Assembly (NCBI GenBank): GCA_026770585.1
Contig: MU646715.1
Coordinates: 209,374-229,583 of the forward strand
DNA: 20,210 nucleotides
DNA from: Baffinella frigidus
Taxonomy: Eukaryota; Cryptophyceae; Cryptomonadales; Baffinellaceae
Direction: 5' to 3'
This document shows, piece after piece, positions 1 through 12,000 of this stretch (position 1 is its first letter; every line of letters begins with the position of its first letter). Below the pieces are notes generated by a model. It was given only the letters and a program-made list of their open reading frames with translations. It did not search any database and was not told where the DNA came from. The translations under genes were made by a program, and so were the position numbers.

Positions 1-36
1 GGTTTGGGGTTTGGGGTTTGGGGTTGGGGTTGAGGG
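1..36. repeat. TTTGGGG 7-mer block in the intron after exon 52
   Basis: Tandem TTTGGGG units with the G-rich strand on plus. This is the start of the next intron, which continues beyond the window. Confidence 0.85.
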
Positions 37-44
37 GTCCAGAC

Positions 45-98
45 CGTTTGCTCGGCCGCAGTCCCTCCCGCGCGCGCTTTGTGTGAGACGGCGAACAC
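45..98 (-). CDS. Exon 52 (M18, truncated by the window)
   Basis: Phase 0/0, acceptor ACAG|GTG, donor ACG|GTCTGG. Encodes VFAVSHKARAGGTAAEQT, the A-R-x-G-G-T motif; the W-x-S-D-T continuation lies beyond position 1. Confidence 0.75.
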
Positions 99-3000
99 CT
101 GTAAAGGGTTTGGAGGGGTTCAGGCTTCAGGGCTCAGGGCTTAGCACGTAGGGTTCACAGTTGAAGGTTTGGGGTTCACAATTTGGGGTTTAGTGTTTAG
201 GGTTCAGGGTTCAGGATTCAGGGTTTTGAGTTCAGGGTTTCGGAGTGAGGGTTTAGTTTTGAGGGATTAGGGTCGAGGGCGAAGACCCCCAGTTCAGGGT
301 TCAGGGTTAGGGCTCACTCAAGGTTGAAGGTTCATGGTGGCTTAGTGTTTAGGGGTCAAGGTGCATACCCCCAGCGCCGCGCCCGTCGCCGTTGTTACCA
401 AGCCGCCGAGGCGCCGGTGGTTCCCGAGAGAGACCGAGAGGAGCACGGGCGTGTCGTAGGAGAGCGCTTCTGTCGATGTGCCGCCCACCTGGGGTGGGGT
501 GTGGGGGTTGGAGTGTGGGGTGTGGGGTGTGGGGTGTGGGTTTTGGGGTTTGGAGTCTGGGGTCTGGGGGGAGAGGCGCCAGAGAAGTTTAGTTTCCTCA
601 ACGGATCCTGCCTAGAGAAAATGACATTGCGGGAAAACCACTTTGACCTGTCACGGCCGAAACGGTCCAAAGGTAAATATTAAAGGTCACTCTCTGACAC
701 ACCTGGCGCTCTCCCGCAGTGACGACCATTCCCAGCGTGCACGCAATCCCCTGCGGCGCGAGGGCCCTATCCTGCCAACTGCCGCAACATCCTGCCAACG
801 GCCACCCTATCCTGTACTAACACACAAACTCTTTATCTGAGTGATAGACACCTGGCGCTCCCCCGCAGTGACGACCATCCCGAGCGTGAACGCAATACCC
901 TTGGGCGCGAGGGTCTTGACGGAAGTATCCGAGACCCACGCGGTCGCCTCTGCTGCACTCCCCTCCGCGAACCCCTGCGCCCAGGGGTTACGGTTCAGGG
1001 TTTTTGGGGTAGGTTTGCTCGGCTGAGAGGGATGACGCAGAAGGAGAGAGGAGGAGGAGGAGGAGGAGGAGGAGATATCCCCTACTATTCCCCTCAAACC
1101 CCGAAAGAACAACGAGGAGAACAAGACAGGGGATCCACGCGGTGGTCTCGCAGCCACTCCCCTCCGCGAAACTCTGCGCGCGTGGTCGGGAGTCAGGATG
1201 TCTTCAGGTGTTGGAGAAGAAGAGAAATAAAACGCAGAACACACAGAAAAGAAGAAGAACCAGAAGAATGCGGAGCGCGGGTTTAGGGTTTAGTGTTCAG
1301 GGTTCAGGGTTTATGATTTAGGGTTCTATGATTTAGGGTTTAAGGTTTAGGGTTTAGGGTTCAGGGTTGACCACGCGCGCGGCCATCGACGCATCAAAGC
1401 TCCCGAACGCATACCCACCAATCGTGACGCTCAGCGCGGCGCCGCCCGTCGGGAAGTTGGCGGGAAGCGAGACTGTTCCGAGTGAGTCCGGCGCGTCATA
1501 CGACACCGCTTCTTTGAGCGTGCCCGATGCGAGCGTGCCTGCGGAGAAGGGGCGGGGGTTAGGGGCACGTTAACACGCGCGGCGTGTGGAACACATCCGT
1601 CGACTTTGGATTGGAGGAAGCTGGCTGGGAGCGAAACGGTTCCGAGTGAGTCAGGGGCATCGTGTGGCACCGCTGACTTGAGCGTGCAGGATGCGTGCCT
1701 GCGGTGCCCAGGGAACTTGCGTTATGAGGGTGTTCTGGGTTTAGGGTTGAGAGGATAGAGGTTAGGGGATAGGGGCTAGAGGTTTTAGGGTGGAGGGGTT
1801 TAGGGAGGTGAGAGTTAAGATGTTAGGGTGAAGCCCCAGAGACGGTTGGAGGGAGCCAGGGGCGTCGTACACCACCGCTGATTTGAGGGTCCCGGATGCA
1901 AGCGTTCCTGCGGAGAAGGGTCATGGGTTACGGGCAAGTTAACAGGGTATATGGAGGTGAGGGTTGAGGGGGCACCTGCAGTGACGACGACGCGTTTGGA
2001 CGCGCCGATGCCGCGCGTCGCGATGCACGTCACCGCGGACTCCTGCGGATACGCTTTCGCCTTAGAGCTTTGGAGTTTTGGGTTTCCGTCCGACAGGATC
2101 AAGAAGAAGAAGCAGAATCGCAGAGACACGGTGGGAGTAGTACAGCGACCCGGCTTGGGGTTAGGGATTAAGTGGGGTTAGGGATTTGGTGTGTGGTGTT
2201 TAGGGTTTGGGGTTTCTGAATTAATCAGCGGGATTGCACAGATTTGAGACGAACAAGAAGAAGAAGACGAAGAATATTGCAACGGCGGGTTCGGGGGCAG
2301 TACCGAGACCCACGCGCTGCCCTGTGACCCCGTCCCACCCACCCGCGCGCCAACCTGCGTTGGGATTTGGGGTTTGGGGTTTGGGGTTTGGAGTTTGGGG
2401 TTTGGGGTTTAGGGTTCGGGGTTCGGGGTTCGGGATTTGGGGTTTAGGGTCTAGCGCGCAGAGCTGCTGCCCTCATCCAGGAGCATGCTTGGATTGGGAT
2501 TTGAGGGTTTAGGATTTGAGGTTAAGGGTTTGGGGGTTTAGGGGTCCGGGTTTGGGGTTCACCGACACGTCGCGGCTCGAAGAAAACCCCGAACCTGAGA
2601 CTGTCAGGTGACGGCTCTCCGCCTGTGTGGGGTTTAGGGTTTAGGGTTTAGGGTTTGAGGTTTAGGGTTTAGGGTTTATGGTTTATGGTTTATGGTTTAG
2701 GGTTTAGGGTTTAGGGTTTAGGGTGCAGGGTTCAGGGTTCAGGGCTTAAGGAGGGGTAAGCAGACGTTAGGCTTTAGGGTATGGTGATAGGGGTTCAGGG
2801 TTTGGGGAAGGGTAATGGGAATCACCGGGGGCATATTCAGCGTTCCCAACACGCTCTGCGAGACGTGAAGGTCGAAGGACAAGGCCTCGGTGAGACTCCC
2901 GGGGAAGATCCCGGCCGTGACGAAGAGCGGGATTGTTCGGTGCACGCCCGCGGGCGCTGTGGCTCTGACGGATGTGCCTGCGCGAGGGTTGAACGGGGGT

Positions 3001-6000
3001 TGAGTGTGGTTTGATTTGATTTAGTATGCGACCTACGGTTTGGGGTTCGGGTTCTGGAGTGTGAAGCGCGTGGGGTCTGGGGATTCAGTTTCGGGATTCG
3101 AACCTGAGAGCCAGACAGTGGCCTCGGATGCAGTGGATCCGACGCGCGCGGACGGCGTGAGGTCTGACGCGTACCCGAACGCTGACCCCGTCATGGTCAC
3201 TTCGTCGCCGGTTGGCTGCGGCGGGAGGTTGATGGCGCCAGAAGCCGCCTTCATCTGCGCCACCGGGGAAGAGAGGGCGTTGCTTCAGGGCACACTCCTG
3301 TTGGGGTGGCGCAAGGGCTGGGTCGGGCGTCGGGGTTAGGGGTGACCAACACGAGAGTGGTTCAGGGTTCACGGTGTAGAGTTCACCAACTCGGGCGTGG
3401 TTTCGGGAGTTAGGCGTGACCTCTGGGACGGAGTAGGAGAAGACGTCGAGGATCGTTGCGCGCGTCTTCGCCACCGTCACCGCGAACCTGCGGTTCGGGT
3501 TTCGGGTTTCGGGTTTCGGGTTTCGGGTTTCGGGTTTCGGGTTTCTCGGCTTCGGGTTTAAGGTAAAGGACCGCCACCGTCACCGCGAACCTGCGTTTCG
3601 GGTTTCGGGTTTCGGGTTGGGGGGTTGGGTTAGTGGTTTATGGTTTGGGGCTTGAATTTGGGGGTTCAGGGTTTCGGGTTGAGGGTTTAAGAATGAGGGT
3701 TGAGGATGTAAGGTTGAGGGTTGTGGGTTGAGATTCGATGGTTTAGGGTTTAGGGTTAGGGTTTAGGGTTTAGGGTTGAGGGTTTAGGGTTGAGGGAGTA
3801 ACCCGTGGGTGCGACCGAATCCGGTGGCAGCAACGCAGAGGAGTGCCGAGTCGGAGAACCTGATTGTAGGGTGTCGGGTTTCGGGTTCAGGGGGTATGGT
3901 TCCGGGCTCCAGGTTCCGGGTCCCGGGTCCCGGGTCCCGGGTTCCGGGTTCCGGATTTCGGGTTTCTTGTTCCGGGGTTCGGGTGAAGGGTTTCGGGAGA
4001 ACCATTCGGAACGCTCGCATGAGGTGGATCCAGCGCGCGATCGCACCTGGGTTTGTGTTTGGGGTTTGGGATTTGGAATTTGGGGTTTAGTGTTTAGTGT
4101 TTAGTGTTTTGTGTTTGGTGTTTAGTGTCGAGTGTCTAGTGTCTAGTGTCTAGTGTCTAGTGTTTATTGTATTGGGTTTGGGGTAAGTGCTCAGGGTTGA
4201 GTATGGGGTTTCGGGTTCATGGTTGCGGGTTTGGGGTGTAGGGTTCAGGGCGCGCACCGTCGAATCCACAATCCCAAGGTCGAGGCCAACAAAGATGTTG
4301 AAGCCCGCGCCGAAGCGCGCCCCGAATAGGGTGAACGCGCTCCCGCCTGGCGCCGCCGCGTTGCCCGGGGTTGACCCTGTCAGGTCTGAGGCGTTGTACC
4401 TGCGGGGTGTGGGGTTTGCGTTTGAGTTTTGCCCCTGTCAAGTCGGATGTGTTGAGCCTGGCGTGGGGTTTGGAGATTGGGGGTTGGGGTTGCCGCGTTG
4501 CCCGGGGTTGACTCTGTCAGGTCCGACGCGTTGTACCTGGTGTGAGTTTGGGGTTTGGGGTTTGCGGAGTGCAGTGTGAGGTTTAGGATCTGGGGTCTGG
4601 GGTCTAGGGTTTAGGGTTTAGGGTTTAGGGTTTAGGGTTTAGGGTTTAGGGTTTAGGGTTAGAGTTAGAGTTTGGAGTTGAGTTTTTAGGGTTTAGGGTT
4701 TAGTGATTATGGTTTGGGGAATGGGGTTTAGGATTGAGGGTTTGGGTTTGGGGGGCGTACAGGTAGGGTCCCGTGACGGTTGCGACGCGCTCCGCGATCG
4801 TGAGCACCGCGCCCACCGGCAACAGCGATCCCGCAAAGTTCACCTGCGGAGGGTTTGAAACACACGCGTTTAAGGCCCAGCATTTCATAACGCTCCACCT
4901 AACTCCGGACCATCGTCCGGCAATGGTCAGGAGTTCGTTCTGATCATATCGGGACGATGGTTAGCACTGCGCCTACCGGCACCAGCGAGCCGGCAAAGTG
5001 GACCTGCCAAGGGGTTGCGGGTGTGGGGTTGGTGGGTTGGTGGGTTGGTGGGTTGGTGGGTTGGTGGGTTGGTGGGTTGGTGGGTTGGTGGGTTGGTGGA
5101 TTGGTGGGTTGGTGGGATGGTGGTTTGGGGAAGGTTTTAGGGTTTGGGGTTTGGGGGCGGGGTTTTGGGTTCGGGGGTTGGAGTTTTGGGTTTGGGTTTG
5201 GGGTTGGGGTTTAGGGTTTAGGTTCGGGGTTTATGAAGTGGGGTTTGGGGTTTGGGGGTTAGGGATGACCTGCGACGCGTACTTGCAGAGCGCCGATGAA
5301 TCCGAGACCCACTTTGTCGCTTCGCACGCCCCGGCTGCGCCCCCCAGTCGCCCCTGCAGTGTGGATGTATGGTTTGGGGTTTGAGGGTTCGGGTAAAAAT
5401 CGGGAAACCGAGACCCACTTGGTGGTTTGGCACACCCCCGCAGCGCCCCCGAGCCGCCCCTGCACGGAGGTATTGTAGAAATGGGCTCCGCGCGGATTCA
5501 AGGTCAGGTCAGGAAAAACGTCTTTTCGAAAAAAAAACGTCGAAAACGAACTTTTATGCTATCTTAGGCATGGGCAAGATGCCTAAAATGGAATCAACCA
5601 CCCTCAAGATAGCACAAAAGTTCATTTTCGACGATTTTTTCTCAAAAAGACGTTCCTGACCTCCTCACCTCACGTTTTAGAAATCCGCGCGGAGCCCATT
5701 TCTACAATAGGGTTGGGGTGAAGGGTTTTAGGTTGAAATCGGGAATAGGACACTCATTTTGTCGCTTGGCACGCCCTGCCTGCGCCCCCCAGCCACCCCT
5801 GAGGTGTGAATGTAGGGTTTGGGGTTTGGGGTTTGGGGTTTACTGTTACGGATTTAGTGTTTAGTGTGTTCTGTTGAGGGGGGTACAGGTTTCAGGGTGT
5901 AGGGTTCAGGGTTCAGGCTTTAAGGGTTAGGGACAGGGTTTCGGGCGTACGGTTTCGGGTTTCGGGTTTCGTGTTTCGGGTTTCGGGTATGGGGTTTAGG

Positions 6001-9000
6001 GTGACGTTTGGGAGTGATCGGTACCTTGGGCGTGGAGTCGGAGACCCCGAAGTTCCCGCCGACAATCGTGACCTGCTTTCGGGTTTCAGGTTTAGGGATT
6101 TGAGTCCAGAGTTGAGGGATTAACCAAAAAGATGACACTTTGAAGTTTGGGGTTTAAGGTTCAGGGTCCGGGGTGTAGGGTCCAGGGTTTGAGAGTGGAC
6201 CGTCTTGCAGGACGTGAAGTCCGTCATAGGCTTAGAGTTTAGGGTTTAGGTTTGGGGTTAAGGATTTAGAATTCAGGATTTTTTGTCTTGCGAGTTTCCG
6301 GCTTCCAGCTTATTGATAAAGAAGAAGGGTTTGGGAGTTGACCGTCCAGCAGTCCTTGATCGACTTAGGGTGTAGGGTATCAGGTGTAGGGCTTAGGGTA
6401 GCAGGTTTAGGATTTGGGGTGTAGGTATAAGGTTTAGGAATCAGGGTTTGTGGTTGACCGTCTGGCAGGACGTGCAGTCCGTGATATCGGCGACGGCCGT
6501 GAGGTAGAGGTTGTCGAACGTGAAGGCTTTGGAGAGCGTCGATGGCGGCACGGACGGCGAGGCCACGGACACCACGATCGCCGCCTGTGTTGAGTGTTCA
6601 ATGTTAAGTCTTTAGTGTTGAGCGTTTAGTGTTTAATGTTGAGTGTTAACTGTTCAGTGTTTAGAGTGTAACGTTCAGTGTTTAGTGTTTGGAGGGTATT
6701 GGTTGCAAGGGTCAGGGTTTAGGGTTTGGGATGTGGACCTGGGGCGCAGAGCCAGGAGAGATGCGCACGATCAGCGCCGAGTCCGATACCCACACCTGCT
6801 TTATGGTTTCGAGTTTATGGTGCATACCTTATGGTTTATGGTTTGTGGTTTATGGTTGACCCTAAAAACGATACACTACCGAGCCAGGGGCTGAGGGGTC
6901 CGCACCGTCCCAACCGCGCCCGTCCCTCCGACGCGAGAGGCCGGAGAGTAGTCCGCGGTGCCGAGCTCGATGCTGGTCAGGAGGGAGAGCTGCCCGCCGA
7001 ACCGCTCGCCGAAGAGCGTGTACACCCTGCGTGATGGGTGTGGGGTTGGGGATTTACGGATTACCCCTGCGTGTGGGGTTTCAGGTTTACGCATGACGGT
7101 TAATGTTTCGGGTTCAGTAGGTAGTGTTTGGAGTGTTCGGATTAGGGTTGGGGTTCAGGGTTCAGGGTTCAGGGTTTAGGGTGTGGGGTGCAAGGCTTAT
7201 GGTTTTGGATTTAGAGTTGTGGCGTTAGGGTTCAGGGTTAGGGAATTACCCGCCCGTCTGCGGCGCGTTCCCGCCCGAGATGGACGAGACCTGGTTTCGG
7301 GTTTAGTGGTCAGTGTTTAGTGTTCAGTCTTTAGCGTTTAGCGTTTAGCGTTTAGTGTTTAGTGTTTCGGGTCCAGGGTTTAAGGTTGAGGGTTGACTGT
7401 GTGGGGTCTGGGGTTTGGGGTTCAGGGTTTGGGGTTTAGGATGGAGACCGCGATGGAGGAGTACGCGATGGAGGACGTGAGGGTGCCGGCGCGCTTGCCC
7501 ACCGTGACCGCCGCCCCCACCGGCGTGAGGAGGCCCATGTGGTTGTCGAACTTCGGAAGCTTGCAGATCACCGTGGAATCCGAGACCCACTCCGTCTCTT
7601 CGCACGCACCCTGGTTTAGGGTTGCGGGTTTTAGGGTTTAGGGTTGTGGTGCAGGTCCATGTTTAGAGTTTCGGGATTGGGGTGCTTGGTAGGGCTTAGC
7701 AACCGCCCTGCCTTGAAGCTTTAGGGTTTGGGTTTTACCGCCCGTCCGCCGATCGCCATTCCACGCCGAACAAGCCCTACCCCTTCTCTAACAGGGTCCG
7801 ATCTCATACCTCAGGACAACGTTTGTACCAGGAAAGGGTTGTACACGTAGTTGTATAACCCATACATGTATTGTACATCCTGGTCCTGGTACAAACCCGT
7901 ACAAACCCTTTTACCGCCCGGCCGCCGATCCTCGCACGCGGGGTGTGCGATTCGACGCCAAAGTTGTCTCCGTGCATCGTCACTCGGCTGCATGAGGTGC
8001 AATCTGCCCGAGTCGGTTTGGGGTTAGGGTTAGGGTTTGGGGCGTGGTGTGTTTGTTTCGGGTTTCAGGTTTTTGGGCTTTGGGTTTAGGGTTAATGGCT
8101 TTGGGTTTTGGGTTTAGGGTTTAGGGTTTGGGGTTTATTGTTTATGGTCTATTGTTTATTGTTTATTATTTACTATTTATTATTTTTTCTTTAGGGTTTA
8201 CGGTTTAGGGTTTAAGGTTTAGGGTTTAGGGTTTAGGGCGTAGGGTTTGTGGATTTATAATTTAGGTAGTGGGGTTGCGAGTTGGTTCAGGGATTAGGGT
8301 TGGGGTGTGAGGGTTGAGGGTTGGGAGGATGAGGTGTTGTGGTCGAGGGTTACCTTGCGGTTTCGGGTCAATCGAGGATTCGTGAAGGGTTTGAGGAGGG
8401 TTGAGGGTTGAGGGTTGAGGGTTGGGGGATGAGGTGTTGGGGGTGAGGGTTGGGGGATGGGGTGTTTGGGGTGAGGGGTACCCGTGAGGTTTTCGACGGC
8501 GTTGAGCGCCGGGGCGTCGTACGTGACCACGTTTGTCATCGTCCCCAACGACCTGCGTTTTCGGTTGCGGTTTAGGGTTTTGGGTTTAGGGTCCATGGTT
8601 CATGGTTTATTGTTTGTTGTTTGTTATTTATTATTTATCATGTATCATTTATTGTTTACTATTCAGGGGTTAGGGTTTAAGGTTCATGGTTTATGGTGTA
8701 TTGTTTATTGTTTATTGTTTATTGTTTATTGTTTATTGTTTATTGTTTATTGTTTATTGTTTATTGTTTATTGTTAATGGTTTATTGTTATGGTTTATTG
8801 TTCAGGGTTAAGGGTTCAGGGATTACTGGATCGAGGCGACGATTGCCTTCTCGATGAACATTCCTGGTTTTGGGAGGTGGGTTTAGGGCTTAGGGTTTGG
8901 ATGTACGGTTTAGGATTTAGGGTTTAGGGTTTAGGGTTTAGGGTTTAGGGTTTAGGGTTGCGGGTTTAGGGTTTAGGGTTTAGGGTTTAGGGTTTAGGGT

Positions 9001-12000
9001 TTAGGGAGTGCCGTGCGCGGCTTTCAGGTGCATCGCCGTCTCGCTCGTCCACACCTGCTTTAGGGTTTAGGGTTAAGGGTTCAGGGTTTGGGGTTTAGGT
9101 TTTAGGGTTTAGGGTTTAGGGTTTAGGGTTTAGGGTTTAGAGTTTAAGATTGAGTGTTTACGGTTTACGATTAACGGTTTAGGCTTTATGATTTAGGGTT
9201 CAGAGTTTTGGGTTTGGGGTGAATGGTGCAGGATTGAGACTCGAGGCTGTAAGGCAGGGTTTTCGGGTTCGCACCGACTCCTCCGAGGAAGTGCCGCCGA
9301 CCCTGGTCACCACCGAGGCGTCGTACGGCACCAGGTTCCGCCCCGTCACCTGCTTCAGGGTCAGAGACGCTTCAGGCTTTCGTGTAGGGTTAGAGCCGGT
9401 TCATTGCTTACATCATCCCAACCCGTAACCCTCTGCGTGGGGCTCAACGTGTGATTTCGGGTGTAGGGTTGGGGTGTGACCGAGACGGTGAGCCCCCCGA
9501 AGGGGTTCATGTTGCGCGGCGTGGCTGAGGCGACCGTTGGCCCGTCATACGTTAACACCTGCGGAAACGAATAAAAACATTAGTTTTGATCAACGAAAAT
9601 TACTACACACATGCTTTACTATTACTAGTATGCCCCAGTTGTGTAGTAATTTTCGTCGCGGGGTTCATGCTTCGCGGCGTCGCGGAGGCGACTGTTGGCC
9701 CGTCGTACGTCTGCACCTGCTTCGAGTCGCACCGGGTTTCGGGCTTAGGGTTTAGGGCCTAGAGTTCAAGGTTAAGGGTTGAGGGCTTGGGTTCTGGGGT
9801 TCAAAATTTATGGTGAAATATTTAGGGTTTAGGGTTGAGGGATTAGGGGTTAGGGTTTAGGGGTTTGCCTCTGACGCGGTGCCCTGATTGAGCGCGACCG
9901 TGACCCCCGCGGAGTGTGCGCCCCCAACCCCCAACCCCTTAAAAACCACTAACCTCTGCCCCTGAAAACCCTATCACTGAAAGACGGCGGTGGGGCTTTG
10001 CCTCAGAGACGGTGCCCAGGTTTCGGGTATCGGGTTTCAGGTTTCGGGTTTAGGGTTCAGGGGTTTGCCTCGGTGACGGTGCCCTGCTTGAGCCCGATGG
10101 TGACCCCCGCGGGGTGTGCGCGATACGTCCCGGCGTTGGAACCCTTGCATTTGATCGATGTCTCCGCCACCCAGATCGTCACCTGGCCGGAAGGGGTTTC
10201 GAGTTCGGCTTCAGGGGTTCGGCGGTAGAGTTTCGGTTTTGGGGTTTGGGGGTATGTTTTGGTTTCGGGGTGTAGGGTGTGGGGTCCAGGGTTCAGGATT
10301 CAGGATTCAGGGTTCAGGGTTCAGGGTTCGGGGTTCGGGGTTCGGGGTTAGTGTTCCAGGTTCAGAACCTGGGACGCCGACGCGGGGTTTGACAACGGAG
10401 TCGAACAACACATTTCGGGAGTAGGGTTTGGGGACCAGTATACCCTATACCATATACCCTATACCATATACCATACACCACATTACAGGGGTTTCGGGGG
10501 TTGGGGGACCTCCGATGCCGTGGCGCCGACGCGCGGTTTGACAGTCGAGTCATACGACGCAAAGTTCAACCCGGTCAGCGTCACGAGCCCTGTGTCAGGG
10601 TGCAGGGGTTTAGTCCCAGCATATAACATCTTCTGTTTCGCAAAGTGTCCATCTAAAATATTCCTGGTAAAAAATCAGGCATTTTAAACCTCTAAAAGCA
10701 CGGAATGGCTCCAACGCCAAGCCAAATCTGAATCTGGTTTGACGGTTGAGTCATACGACGCGAAGTTCAAGCCCGTCTACGTGACAAGGCCTGGTGTGGG
10801 GCTTAGGGTTTAGGGTTTAGGGTTTCGTGTTTGGGGTTCAGGGTTTAGGGTTTAGGGTTTAGGGTTTAGGGTTTAGGGTTTAGGGTTTAGGGTTTCGGGT
10901 TTCGGGTTTCGGGTTTCGTGTTTAGGGTTTGGGGCTTAGGGGTTGGGGTTTAGGGGTTACGGTTTTGGGTTTTGGGTTTCGGGTTTTGGATTTTGTTTTT
11001 TTGGTTAGGGGTTGGGGGTTTGAGGGTTCGGGTTTGGGGATTAGGGTTTGGGGTTTACCCGTGGGCTCCGTGGCGAGGTTGACGGGCGCGATCGTTTCGA
11101 GCACCTGCGGTTGTGGTTTGGGGTTTGGGGTTTAGAGTTTGGGGTTTGGGGTTTAGAGTTTGGGGTTTAGGACATAGGGTTTAGAGTTTAGGGTTTAGGG
11201 TTTAGGGTTTAGGGTTGAGGTTTTAGTGTTTAGGTTTTAGGGTCTATGGGATACCGGGTCGTCGTAGGAGAAGAGGTTGATCTTGGTCGAGAGGATCGGG
11301 TTGATCGTGAGCGTCGCCGTGTGCTGCCCCCCGGCCCCGCGCGGCACCTGCATTCGGAATGTCGGTTTGATTTCGTTTGAGTTGAGGGTTAAAGGTTGAG
11401 GGTGGAGGGTTGAGGGTTGAGGGTTGAAGGTTGAGGGTTGATCGTGAGGGTTGCCGTGTGCTGCCCCCCGGCTCCGCGCGGCACCTGCATTCAGGTTTTG
11501 GGTTCACGGTTCAGGGTTCATGAGAAAGAAAGAAGACGAATAGAAGAGAAAGAAAGAAAGAAGAAGAACCGAGAGAAAGAAAGAGGGCGACAAGAAGAGC
11601 ACACACGAAGAAAAAAAGAAGGAGACGAGGTGAGACAGGATCAAATCGAGGATGGAGCTCGTGGAAGTTGGAATGGACCTTGCCGTAGATGTTGGTGTCG
11701 GACACCCACCGCGTGCTTTGGCAGGCTGTCCCCCCAAGGCGCGCCTGCTTCCGGGACAGAGGCCTTAGAACAGATCCTTGGGGGTCCAGGGTTGGGAATA
11801 AGGTTTAGGGTTCCGCCACACACCAAACACCAACCCCCCCATGGCGAGCCTGCGTTCGAAACAAAGGGCTTTGAACAGAGCCCTCGAAACAAAGGGCTTT
11901 GTTTGTACAAACAAAGGGCTTTGTTTGTACAAAGCCCTCGGCTTTGTTTGTACAAAGCCCTCGAAACAAAGGGCTTTGTTCCAGGCTTCTGGGGTCCAGG

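Noticed and set aside
643-840. Separate small gene in the unique island
   Set aside because: The only coding-like part is the donor-side echo of exon 50 at 703-771 on the other strand.
2450-2495. Possible exon or echo near exon 47
   Set aside because: Only loose similarity to the exon 47 start, a stop in the best frame, and exons 46 and 47 join without it.
3255-3282. Longer 5' end for exon 44 starting at an upstream AG
   Set aside because: It leaves the wrong phase with exon 43, and the next AG upstream gives a stop; the ATG-proximal acceptor fits.
4905-4932. Rho-independent-like terminator hairpin
   Set aside because: Imperfect stem inside an intron, no T-run, eukaryotic context.
8344-8380. 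Possible extra exon coding N-P-R-L-T-R-N-R-K before exon 31
   Set aside because: No acceptor AG precedes it, and exons 30 and 31 already join in frame through the D-C-T-S-C motif.
8864-9011. True chromosome end or telomere
   Set aside because: Exact arrays are short, internal and bounded by coding exons on both sides; this is intronic.
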